This document shows positions 12,405 to 23,975 of a stretch of 64,000 bases of DNA, piece by piece. The translations under genes and the position numbers were made by a program. The stretch's first letter is position 1; every line of letters starts with the position of its first letter. Source of the DNA: Xiphydria camelus (Eukaryota > Arthropoda > Insecta > Hymenoptera > Xiphydriidae); NCBI GenBank assembly GCA_963678675.1, contig OY783199.1, positions 1,557,501-1,621,500 on the forward strand, written 5' to 3'. Below the pieces are notes generated by a model. That model did no database searches, had not been told where the DNA came from, and saw only the letters and a list, made by a program, of their open reading frames with translations.

Positions 12405-15400
12405 GACGAAGAAGTATCCGTGAGGAGGGAGCACACGGGCCTTGGAGGAGGATCGAGTAGTACCGAACAGTTTCGCTTTTTGTCGACGGTCCCGCGATTC
12501 TCGATAAGGAGAGGTACTTGGATCGCTTCCACCGCAGAGGGTCCTGCGCTCTTTTTTCGGCTGCTCGGCACTCTTTTTTTCATCGCGGTCTCGCTCGATT
12601 TTTACACGCATGTCGTCGTCGCGATCGCAAGCGTGACGCGTTGGATTTTACACGCACGTCTCCGTCTACGCCGTGCGTCCGGTGAATCCCCTCACGGACG
12701 AGAGGTTTCCCACTGTAGGTAGGTGCTGTCGCGAGCGAGGAGCGCCGAGTTGACCCTCAGTCGTCGTGCCACGCAACGGTTGCCAAGGGACTCGAACTCG
12801 CTCCGTTTCGTCCTCCTCCTTCTCCTCCTCCGTAACCTCTCGATCGAGTCGCGGAAACGCGGGAGAATCGCGATGAGTTCGTACTTATTTTCTTCCGTGG
12901 CGTGCATCAGCAAATTCCGACGGCTTCGCATACCGATGCAGTCACGTGGTATACGCTCTACTACGCACGAGCACGTCCAAAGTGGAAATTGACAATTCCG
13001 TCCAGACGATGAATAACAACCGCGACATTCTCGACGAGACGCGATATAACCGCCACACCAGACGTGCGAACGGCTCTACCCTCGTGGCTGAGAAATATCA
13101 GGCGTCCGACTGCGGTCGAGATTTGATCGAAGCGTTCCTAATTCGCGGGATGGATATGTTCCCGGACAGGGGCTAATTTGCGATATCGCGGTCAGGCTAC
13201 TCTATTTCCACCGCGGACTCATTTGCATCGATCATAATCGGCGGAGCAGTGACCATCGTCATTACGCGTTGGAAGATACGATCAAATTGTCTGTAATAAC
13301 TGGTCACGCGTCTCCGTCGGCGGACAGGGTGCAAGGATGTGTTTATCAAATTATATAAAATTATTAAGCGAGCGAGTATAGTTGCGCACGGATCGACTTG
13401 ATGTGGGAACGGCACCCGAACGACAACGCGACGCGTCGGCCTTGGTTCCTCCCACCTCGACGAAAAAATCCATTTGGAATTCGCGTCTTTATTTTTCCTT
13501 TCGTTTTTTCAGGAAAACTAGAACAAAAGATAATTGCCGCGAAAATCACCACCGCAACTGAACGCGGGTGCATCAACAAATAATCTCAATCGTTCCAATC
13601 TTCTTTTCTGTGCAGGTTCGACCGACGAAGGGCTGAAGAAGGCAGAGAGCGACCCGGAAGGGCGACACGCGAATCCTCGATATCTTCGATTAATCAAAAC
13701 TCGTAGCCAGAGCTCAGTAAGAACGGAGATGGAAGCGGATACGCTGGATCCCACCCCAACTTTAATTTAATGTTGTATACATTTATATATACGCATTTCG
13801 CGCGAGCCATTCGACTCTTCTTCGAGTTCACACCGTCCGATGATCCATCGAGACGTCTACCACGCGCTTCCACTCTCGCAACCTCCCATGCGCGGCACCC
13901 CTGTGTACGTAGCTCTGCTTGTTTTTCGCTAGGACAAACGAATTCGAGGGCATTTCTCTTTAGCCACGATCTCTCGTCGATCGCAAAAGCGCTGCGCAGT
14001 GCTCCGTGGCGCTGTACGGCTGCAACATTCGCAAAAGCGAACAAAGCTATGGCATAGCGCGCGAGTCACGGGTGTACGCGCCGGCGTGCGTGCAGTAGCC
14101 AGAGTAGGATACGTATCGAGACGAAAGAGGTAATTCAAACGCGAAAACGTTGGTGATGAGGATACGAATGCCATAATAATGACCAACTCTTTTGTGGTTG
14201 TACTTAAGTCATACTTTATTTTTAGCCTTTAAGTGATACGCTACTTTGTTACGCATTCCATTATCAGAGTGTCTTATCGATTATCATCGATACATTTATG
14301 CTAGTTACTTTGGCGGATCGTTGCGGACCGCTCGTGCTGCCGACATTTGAAATTCATTGACTATTGACGTGCCTGTACCTTGTCTCTTCTAGGTATTTTC
14401 TCTACCCTGTGGTAGAACCTCCGCTTTTTAAATCTCCCGTAACAATAAACTCTTCTGCCCCCCTTAATTAAACCATTTCCCCTCCGACAACTTTTTCTCC
14501 ACTCTATTAAAATTTCTAGGTGACACAAACTTGATAGCTGCGGTCGTTTATCGAAAAAAAAAATAAGGACCGAAGATACTTAGTTACCGAAAAGTGTTTC
14601 TCCCGAATGGATAAGGGTTGGTTGATTCTACTGTACGTAAAAAATCTACGCGTGCCCGCGCAGGCATAACGCCAGGATATCAAGTGCGACTGCAGTGCAC
14701 TTCGAAAGGTTTGTGCAATGACTCCTATCTTATCTTCTCTAAATTTGCACAGGCTATCTTCGTGATTTTCGAAACCTTTCCTTCTTAACCATTCTAACCA
14801 TAATTTTTTTAAGACAAGCGTGCAAAACTGCCATTTCAATTGGCAGATTCACCCTGGCCATTATTTCGCCGCGCCGCGCCGCACGAGCTGTCTGTATCGC
14901 AACGCATTATCGTCAACCGTATCCCCCAATTTATGCTACTTCTATCGAGTATTTCGACAAAGGCCCGCGAGAAATTGGGACCCGTCCAATTTCTGCCGTA
15001 AAAATCCACATGCTTCGATCGACGGTCGTGCGCGGTCCCGATCGTTCGTTCGGGTCTTGGTCTCGTTTTTGTGATTATCAGATAGATATACTACGCGTTA
15101 AACGTTGATGTAGAATTTATTACGCTAGGCTTTTTGCAATTACGTGTCACCGCGCCTCGCGAGACGTCGAGGCCGGACGGAGAGAACGAAAGAACATGAA
15201 TATAAGACAAAAAATCCGGCGAATCTCAACTGCAGCGACGTGAAAAATGATACGTTCGACTGATCGTTGCGTATTATTCGGAAATAGTTACGCGACGTCT
15301 CGACGGAATGTCGATCTAGAGAAATATACAAAAGTATCTCTCTCCCTTCGTGCGAAAGATTCAAGTGGCCTTATTAGTAAATGGAAAGAATACCCGCATC

Positions 15401-17316
15401 GGCTGATCTCGATTCGTGGCATTGATGAGCTAGTTCTTTAAAAAGGCGGATAACGTACTATTATTTTTGAAAACGACATATAAACGCAAAAGTCAACAAC
15501 ACGTAAGCCCGTTTTAATCGAGACCAACGCGATGCAGTGACGACCTTTTTCACTAGTTCTGCGAAGGAGTTTACACGACGTATCGCCTACAAGAGTGATC
15601 GTAAGCGATTGCAGCATGACAAATTCGATAAATCTCTATTATTCTTACTTATACCGTTTTCGATAAATTCTAAATTTGTCACGAAATTCCTGGATGATTC
15701 CAAGCATCTAGTTTTGACTTTCCTATATCTCTGACAATAATTATTTGAGTCTCGATTGAAAATCAATAAAATCTGAGAACGTGCGTAAGCTCTGTAGTAT
15801 GTGCTCGCGTCTTGGATATTAGAATATAGACAACTTTTTGTTGCATTTTTGCAAAGAACTTTTGCAAACTCAAGGCATACGATCGCGTACTGCACCGTAC
15901 ATGCGTTCACAAATATGTGACGATTTCTCGTCACGTCCAAATTATTGTTCAAGATGCTTTTATTTAGGATATTAATTTCTACGTCCAGATGTGAATATGC
16001 ATTTAACGATAGTCGATTCTTCCCGCTTTTCTTTTTCGAAAAAATAAATTAATTGGTCCTATCGATCGTCAGGAAGAAATACAGATCATTCTAGTAATTG
16101 ATATTCAATGTTTCAACTCCGAGTCTAATTGAGAAGTACGTTATCGGAGTCTATAATTCGATTACGCAGAATTGAGTGATTACACCTGTATCATAAGTTT
16201 ATAGTTTATACTTAGCAGCATAGATCATATTACTACGACATACGTTATACATATAACAAATAATTAGTAAGAAGGCACACGGTCCCCTTTTTACGATCGA
16301 ACTCTGTGCGTTATAATCGTTCCTCGTGAATGAATATTTCGCACCTCGATGTTCCGAGAGGGCTGTATTTTGCCGCGAAGACGATGGATCTAAAAACTGG
16401 GCTCTACCTATCCGCGCGATCGTACAGATTATTCTCAGTCGATCCCCTCCTCTTTGCTTTCGACAGTGGCTTTATTTACGTCATTCCCCGTATCGTACGC
16501 TACGTCGAACGGTTCCTTCCACCTTTCTATCCGATCTAATTGCTCGATCGTGAACCGATTTATGTAGTCGAACGATTGAATTCCCTTAGTCTCACCTTCG
16601 TTTAAATGACAAACATCCTATCGAGATATCCACATCTATCTTTCCGATTAAAAAGGATATTTCGCATTACGCGTTCTTCGTTAGTCTAACTATTAATAAG
16701 GTTTTCGTGGCGAAAGGCTCGTACGTGAGGGTCGAGGATCGTTGTGCCTTCGACCTTCCAATGCTCGTCAATTTATTTGACGATTGCAAGAAGAACAGGC
16801 ATCCATTTTGTGATTTCATGAACAGTTGTTCATTTTTTTATACTTTACGTAATGCTTATCTAGATTAGCTTGTGTACCCTAAAGAGTGTTTCAATAAATG
16901 ACAGTGAAATCAGAGATGTGAAATGAGAATATTATCTCTCGACTTCTTGAAACTTTGCTTTTGTACGTATATATATTTTCGTATCAGTGCCATGGTTTTT
17001 GGTAATTATAAAGTAGTACATAATATAATTAATACAGTGCACGTTTTTTTTTTTCATACATGTAACTAGTTTATAAGACAGTTTGCAGTGTATCTAAATA
17101 TTCTTTATATTACTATTCGGGAGTATATAGGGACAATAGTAATTTTTTAAAGAAAGATGTGTAATACACATTGAAATCGATTGGGAATTATGGAAATGGA
17201 TGATGAGCAACAAACGAGTTTACAACTTTTTACGAATATGTACATCACACGACGGTACGTTTCAATGCACACGTCTCGTTCGAATTGGTGAATGCTATAA
17301 AATTATCAAAATTATT
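11488..17316. other. Gene-free stretch, mostly AT-rich
   Basis: No supportable gene. The first part (to about 13.9 kb) is still CpG-rich and holds a long (CT)n tract. From about 14.2 kb the DNA is AT-rich. The last few hundred bases before 17316 probably contain the 3' untranslated region of Creld, which is transcribed leftward. No AATAAA was found there on the minus strand; only a TATAAA variant at 17076-17071. Confidence 0.5.
12352..12401. repeat. (CT)25 microsatellite
   Basis: About 50 bp of uninterrupted CT dinucleotides directly after a short GC-alternating stretch. It is the longest dinucleotide tract in the window. Confidence 0.95.
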
Positions 17317-19138
17317 CTAATCCACTGGTCCTAAAACATCCATTGTCGTAGAGGTGTCTTGGACGTTGCTATAAGCTATCATGTATTCGGAAACGGATAT
17401 ATATATACTAACGAGTAAACCGATTACACTCGCGGCATACACGTTACGTTGCAAGATGATGCACGTGGCAATGCAAAGACCAAAGTACGTTGCGTAGCGC
17501 GCCATGTTCTCTTTTCTTTTACGACCGAAGAGGTCTGAATCTGTAATCGTACAATCAAGTAGATAACATCCGTTGCTATTTGACTGACTAAAACCATGGC
17601 TCCGTTCGCATGTGCCCGTCGTAACAATAAACGTATTATATACGATCCGATCTCTATCGATGTCGCACGTGAGTACCATTAATATTAATAATGTTATTAA
17701 TATCGTTAGTGACGCTTTGACAATTTTTTCGGGGTAGATTATATTTATTTATTCAATCGACATGGTTAAATCAGGCCGCGATCAATCATGAAACCATAGT
17801 ATAAAATCCAAAGGGAAAGCCCGAACGAAACCACTTCAACAGAGATCGGACTGTAGTAAAGTCCGTTGCAATTGAAAATGATATTGTACTCACTGATGCA
17901 CGCATTATTTTTCTTATGGAAGCCCTCGGCGCATTCCTTGCACATGTCTGGCCCATCCCCGGTGCAGCCGTTGCATGCTTTGTCGCAATCTGGAAGAAGA
18001 GAGAAACGTATCTGCTGTAAGATGTATCTTTGCGAGGAGTTACCTCCTGCTGCCCCTAATGGAAGACAACCGTTTGAGATATGCTGAATATGGATTCCGT
18101 GGTTGCCTTCCTACAGGCGCAGTCGGAGTCCAGGGCCGTACATAGAAAGTATCGCCCTGCGCAACACACTTACCTAAACACGTATAGCTGCCTTCGTTGT
18201 TCACGCAGAATTTATTTCCAGAACACGTCTCGCTATGGAGGCATTCGTCCAGGTCGTAGCAACCTCGATCTTCTACCTTTGTCGTCCATCCCTTTGCACA
18301 TTTCTCGCAATCTCTAGGTCCAGGTCCACGGCAAGGCCCGTCACAAGCGAGGTGACATTTGGAGCACAATATCTTGGTATCGTCTTTATACGACTGATGA
18401 TAACCGGAAGCACACTCTGAACAATTTTTACCGGTATATCCGCGATCGCAAAAACATTCTCCATTTCCTTTTCTAGTGCCTGCTCCTTTACATTTTCCAT
18501 TTTTATTACAGATATCGTCCGGGTATCCCGGGCACTTTGTACAATCCGGCCCAAAGTGATCTTTCGGGCAGCATCTTTTGGTTTGCTCGATGCACACGTA
18601 AGTGTACAAATCGAATTGGGTATCCTGGTGTTCGAACCACCACTGCTCTATCGTGCTTTCCAATTCTTCAGCCAAGCTGTGGCACTGAATTTGGCCACGG
18701 TCGACATCGTTGCACACGTTTTCTTGAATTTCAACTAGACGCACTTCACTTTTTGCGTAAGGGCCTAACTTATCCTCCTCCCAAGCGCTATCGCCGCCTT
18801 CGAACTTTCCACGCTTCGTCCTCTCGATTCCCTGCGACAATTCGATAAAATTCTACGTGTATTCCCCCCAGTTCGTCGCATACGACGTGTAACATTTTTG
18901 ACATTTCGTCAATGTAAACGAGAATGACAGAACGACTGTCGTAATAAGAAATAAATGTAATTTTGATACCATTACTTACTCTGTTGAAGCTTTCGATGAG
19001 GAGCTTGCATGCCGCACACGGAGGTAATTTAACAGATTTTAATTCCTCTTTGACAGCAGACGATTCTTTAGATTCGGCACTGTAAACCGCGCACAGCAGA
19101 AGATACGTAGAGTAATGGAAGAACGCGATGCTTTTCAT
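17317..19138 (-). CDS. Creld: Cysteine-rich with EGF-like domains protein (Creld)
   Basis: Coding exons: 19138-18980, 18831-18174, 17989-17894 and 17540-17317 (378 aa). All junctions are GT-AG with matching phases. The start is the ATG at 19138, opening a signal peptide (residues 1 to about 20). A CAAC (CXXC) motif follows at 41-44, then the tryptophan-containing CRELD domain with EGGDSAWEE and EQWWFEHQ. Next come cysteine-rich EGF/furin-like repeats (about 141-245), a calcium-binding EGF domain starting DLDEC (246-271), another cysteine-rich repeat, and two hydrophobic segments (about 320-335 and 338-360). CRELD proteins reside mainly in the ER and are linked to protein folding and ER stress. 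The two C-terminal membrane segments resemble CRELD1 rather than soluble CRELD2. Product identity is secure; function is by family. Confidence 0.93.
17744..17753 (-). terminator. Intronic polyadenylation signal AATAAATAAA (Creld)
   Basis: Two overlapping minus-strand AATAAA hexamers inside Creld intron 3, immediately downstream of the in-frame stop that ends the read-through form. The position fits an intronic poly(A) site, which must be confirmed from transcript ends. Confidence 0.4.
17766..17989 (-). CDS. Creld: Alternative terminal exon of Creld (read-through of intron 3)
   Basis: If the donor GTGAGTAC at 17893 is not used, the frame stays open for 42 further codons after residue 304 and stops at TAA (17768-17766). 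Two overlapping AATAAA signals lie about 13 nt beyond the stop. The product would be about 346 aa. It would lose both membrane segments of the main form and gain a different hydrophobic stretch (VVSFGLSLWILYYGFMI) near its end. The open frame and signals are seen directly; use as a real isoform is inferred. Confidence 0.4.
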
Positions 19139-19525
19139 ATTCACGTTCCAACGATCGTCGCGAAATCACTTAAACTATGATCTTTGAGAAGAGGCGGACT
19201 ATTTATGAAACGAATTGAGGTAATGTATCGCGGCGAGAGCGAAGAACAAGATCTCAAAGCGGGCAAACAGGTTAGACCCGGGACGTCGCGGAGTCGCGGC
19301 CTCCGGACACGCGTGGCGGTAGATATCCCCACCATTTCCCGTATCGCGTTTTCATTGCGCCAGCGTAACGAAAGTTTGTTAATCAAGCGAATTTTCCGCG
19401 CGATAACGCGAACAACTTGGCCCGCGAAAACCCACGACGCGCCGAAAGTGATTGAAGAAAACCTTTCTATTTTTTCGCGCTACGTGTGACCGCGGGCTTC
19501 CGCGTTCGAGAATAATTGAACATTA

Positions 19526-19576
19526 CCAATGAGCGAAGCCGACGCGTGTGACATGGACCAATCGATGAACACCGCG
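19526..19576. promoter_or_regulatory. Paired ERSE-like elements upstream of Creld
   Basis: Two CCAAT boxes lie exactly 32 bp apart (19526 and 19558). Each is followed after nine bases by a near match to CCACG: CGACG at 19540-19544 and CCGCG at 19572-19576, one mismatch each. CCAAT-N9-CCACG is the ER-stress response element read by NF-Y with ATF6 or XBP1. The sites sit about 390-440 bp upstream of the Creld start codon. Orientation is opposite to the gene, which ERSEs tolerate. Both half sites are imperfect, so function is inferred. Confidence 0.3.
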
Positions 19577-19879
19577 TGCTCGGCGTCTTCGGCGGAAAGC
19601 TTTTAAACTCTCGAATGACAGTGACAAGTTTTGTCGTAACTTCGGTAATGATTTTGCCCCATTAAAATGATTTACATCGGTATTTAATGATATTTACGAA
19701 TATCCTGGATTGTTATTATACCACCTCGCATTCATGCGCTTAATCCGTATGTATTAATATGCCTGTATAATCTTACCTCATTGCACTCTCTGGTGTGGGT
19801 TCACGCCTCTGGAAGAATCTGCCGTAAGTTTGTAATCATTTCGTAAATGTATGAAATAAAGAACCAGGCTACCATTTTT

Positions 19880-20523
19880 CTAACGTGCTGAGCATTTGTC
19901 CGAAGGATCTATCATGCCGCAGTGCTTGCAAGATGCTTCTGTAGAGAATTAAAGACACACATTTTGAAGAAAATGACGTTGGAAGAATATATACATATAA
20001 AAGTCACATTTATTATTTTCTTTATTATATAATATATATACTTAACACTGTATCATTAAAGAGAATGTATAGCTGAATAAAGTGAAAGGCATATATAACT
20101 GTCACACTGTAACTTAAACGAGAGGAAGTGCCCCCAATTCGACATCCGACTAATTTATCATGTTAGGTAATCCGCTTAAATTATTAAAAATCCTCCATTA
20201 ATCAGTAAGGTAAGTTCGTTAAATGATCAATACAAGACATTAAATCATAAATCTAACTACGATAAAACAGGAAGGGACCCCACCATATTTTTGTTTACTG
20301 TCTAAGATCGATAATAATATTCTGGCTACTCTTAAACAAAAATAAAATATATCATAAATTTAATATTTACTTCAAATTTGTCGTCACTTTCATCGTTATC
20401 GGTATCGCCGTTATCGTCAGGATCAGATATATCATTCTTACCCTTATTTATATTCTCGTTGATATACAATGAGCCATCTACGGTATAAATACTTTGTAGA
20501 CTTTGTAGAATACAATGATCCAT
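19880..20523 (-). CDS. Speculative small two-exon gene, cysteine motif
   Basis: I do not recognise this protein. A possible first exon runs from an ATG at 20523 (A at -3, G at +4, in-frame stop 15 nt upstream) to a good donor G|GTAAGA at 20442 (27 codons, phase 1). A matching phase-1 acceptor (TTCTCTACAG) lies at 19939, and exon 19938-19880 ends in TAG. The 46-residue product would end in CKHCGMIDPSDKCSAR, which resembles part of a zinc-binding knuckle. Against it: the product is very short, other frames of the second exon are also open briefly, and another ATG frame starts upstream at 20695. It lies between Creld and Hcf on the same strand. Confidence 0.18.
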
Positions 20524-20695
20524 ATTCAGCAGGTGTTATCGATTGTATGCGAATGTCAATGCACTTCTGATTGCTTCATACGTCTTCCTCGGCAATTAGT
20601 AAGTTACACTTGCACTCTGGCTGGCATTGAGCAACAAAAAGGCATTTTTTAACAATCGCAACGCAAGCTAAATACGGATCAATGTCTACACTCAT

Positions 20696-23600
20696 CGTCA
20701 AAATTCACGTGTCGACACGGACTGAACGATCATCCAATTTTTTTTATTAGGATTTTATACAAAAAGAAAACCAGATAGACCTTAAAATGTAATCTATCGC
20801 TTGGACGATGCATGAATGTCACACGCGCACCTATGTATGTACAAATTACACTGTACTTCGCAATCAAATACCCCGGTACTCGCTCCTTTTTCGGATCGAG
20901 CACAGAGCTTTGCTATCGAGCCTAACGTTGATTCTCCAGTGTTCCAGAAACACGTTGATTTAATTATCGAAATGTACGGGTGCTTAGAGTTTCCACCGAA
21001 ACTATAGTCGAGGTTGTAGTTCTTTTGTTATCCTCATCGATCACAAAGATATATGCATTATTCTTCAAGGCGTGCCTTCGATTCAAGTAGACTATCAGAT
21101 CGTCAACTGAATGTATGCACTCACGTCTGTACATCGTCGATCACGCGAGTGTGGAAACTTAGTTAACGACCCGATAAATCTTCCGTAAATTATTTCAGAA
21201 ATTGAGGATTATTATCCCGTAGTTTCTTTGATTCTTCTGCCGTTTATTTACGTTGGAAAATGTATTCGCTTCGATGAAGTAGGGCATAAGTATTTAGTAA
21301 TGATTCTCTTACATCTCGCTCATGACTAAAGAGTTTTTTATACATTCAATCCAAGTCATACGACTTGAGTCATATCTTGGCCAATAAGTGAACTGCTTAG
21401 TCGGCTTTGCATTATTTTATTTCGATATAATAAGTGTAATTGGAAAGATGCACGTAGTTGTGTGTGAAATATCACGTAGATACGAGTAGTTAAATGATGG
21501 TATTTAGTAATCGCAAATTATTTTGGATACTCAATGAAATAGGATTGGAAATATGAGTAAAAGGAATCTCGGACATGCTGGAAATATTGGATCTGCAGCA
21601 CGGATTTTTAAACAAAAAAGCGTGCCGTCCATATTTGTTAAAAATACGACGCAGTGAGCGAAGGAAATATAAAAAGCCTCTTCGCGAATGACGTTTTCGA
21701 TATTTCCTTGTATTGTGCACAACTTTAAAGACTTACCAAAACAAGATTTCTTAAATACGGAAATACATCTTATTAAAGCACGTTTCTCGAAAAGTATTTT
21801 GGCGAATAATAATTGCTATTATAATGTGCATATATAAAGTTCCCTTAAATAAAAATAAACACAACTCTGTAACACATGACGACACTGAAGTTGTTTCAAA
21901 TTGTGAATCTTCTATTCGCTTAAATCTTAGAAGTGAATGGTATAATTTGTCATTGATGAAAATTAAGACGCGAGTGTCGAATAATGATTTGGCGATTAGG
22001 GAATCACTTATACTAAAAAGTAGCCGAATGAACCTTGCGAGTTCGAAGCTGACCTTTTATCATTATGGAGCAATGCATTTTTCAGGCGCGTTCTTTTCAA
22101 AACCCATTGAAAACGCGAAATAGATGCATCTCGCGTTGCTATATATTATTATTAGTACAACATAATATCTATAGTGATATGCACTCATATTCACAGACAT
22201 CGTGATTGACCATTTTCAATGGCAGTTGTGCCGATTTGAAAAGTACTGGAGTCGTCTTTATCTAGGTGATTACTGTAACCGATTTCCAAGTTTTGACAGA
22301 AGATAAATGGAGAAGAAAGACTGGTCTGTTGGATCTGTATTTGTCGTTATTTACATTAACAAAGATATTCGTGTTAAAACCTGTGAATTATAGGGCTTTC
22401 ATTAACGGATCTGCAGTTTTCAATAGCAATCCTTGTTATAAGCTTTTCCAAAATTGCGTGTGAGCGTCATGTCTATGAATACGACCAATAAAGTTTGAAA
22501 TGATTAACACGTATGTACACATTGAGACATTCATTCTAAATTGACAGGGAAAAGGCGAGGTCGGTTTGAATGAAAGAAGTGGCGAATGAAAACTGAAAAG
22601 ACGATACATTCGAGAGAAAATAGTGAAGTACAATTTACTATTCAAAAAATTCACATATATATAATTATATTCATGTCGCGGCGAACTTGCTTCTTATTTA
22701 CTTTGCGTTTACGAGGAACAAAAAGAACTACGTTGCAGGGTGAAGGTATTACGATTACCGGCGAAGAAGAGTGTGGATGGATTTGTCGAGTACACATTCT
22801 TTCCTTTTCCTCTTCTATATCCTCCAAAATTCTTTATATATATTTTTTACTAAAAAAACCGTACAACTTCTATTAAAAATATTTTGTTCGTATTTCTTTT
22901 TTGTATACCGTTTAAGACCAAATGTGTCGCGAAACATCGAGTTGAAATTTTATATGGACTCTCCGTTTGTCTTCTCTTCTCTTTCAGGGAAATTTATTTC
23001 TCCGCTCAGCGAATACATTAGAAAAGGATAGACTGAAATTCCAGTGTTTTATCGGAGCATTTCCTTGTTAGAGTTGTGAAAACGACGGCAAATCTCTTAT
23101 GCTAATCGCGCGAAGTAATAGAAGTTTGCCACTTTTAAGAAAGCTTAATTTAACACTAACACTTCAAATTATCGGAAAATCTACAAGATAGAATTCAATA
23201 CTCGTTCATATGTCGTTTGCGAAGTTCATAAACTTCTAGGCAGGAGCGATTTGTAGGTTTCATGCAAGACAAATTTTGAATTTTGATTTAACTCACCGCT
23301 AGTCGTTGTAGGGAGAAGAAAAAGTCACTATCCCCGCTCCTACTATCTTTCTCACTGCATAATAATTATTTGAGAATGTCTTGGTTGTTTTGTCTTGATC
23401 TTGAGAGGGAATCGCATAAATCGGGGTAAGCAAGAAAAAGAACACGTTCGCGAGTTCTCAACCGTACACTGTTTTTCTTCCCCACTGTATTTCCCGCTAA
23501 AAAATTTCTCCTTACGAGAGCACTCGTAATGGCTCGATAAATTCACTTGTTATCCAACGGAATCGACTTACTATTGTGAAGGGTATCAATTGTTCCTTTA

Positions 23601-23874
23601 TCGTACATATTTTCACGCACGTATGTTCAAAATGAAAGCGTGTTATTCCTTTAGGGATAGAACGATCACCCGAGTTGTTTGTATATGAAATACATCGAAT
23701 ATTTTTTTAATCGTCAAAAGTTCGTGTCTTGTCAATCGCCTCGTAAAAAGCTCCACATATCTATCACGAGGGACGCTCTACTTAGATCTCCGCCTATTCT
23801 TCTTTCTTTCCTCTATTTTTACGCCCTAATTTCTGAGCGCAACCTTGTGCTCGATCGATTGCCATAGTTGTCAT
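20696..23874. other. AT-rich intergenic spacer between Creld and Hcf
   Basis: No supportable gene. It is AT-rich with only short chance frames on both strands. The right end, near 23875, abuts the poly(A) signal of Hcf. Confidence 0.5.
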
Positions 23875-23880
23875 TTTATT
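23875..23880 (-). terminator. Candidate poly(A) signal of Hcf
   Basis: AATAAA on the minus strand, 96 nt beyond the Hcf stop codon (23978-23976). It is the first canonical hexamer downstream, which would give a short 3' untranslated region. Confidence 0.5.
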
Positions 23881-23975
23881 ATTACGCGATCATACCTAGT
23901 GTAAACTAGATTACGAATAGCACCGTGTCGGGTGTTTAGTGTCAGAAACGGGAGAGAGGGATAGCGGAAATTAGT

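Noticed and set aside
14516..14839. 107-codon minus-strand frame that looks vaguely transposase-like
   Set aside because: It has no ATG and no catalytic motif, and I could not tie it to any transposase family.
19205..19489. 95-codon plus-strand frame starting 66 bp upstream of the Creld start, divergent to it
   Set aside because: It is basic, matches nothing known, and lies where the Creld promoter or leader should be. Most likely chance.
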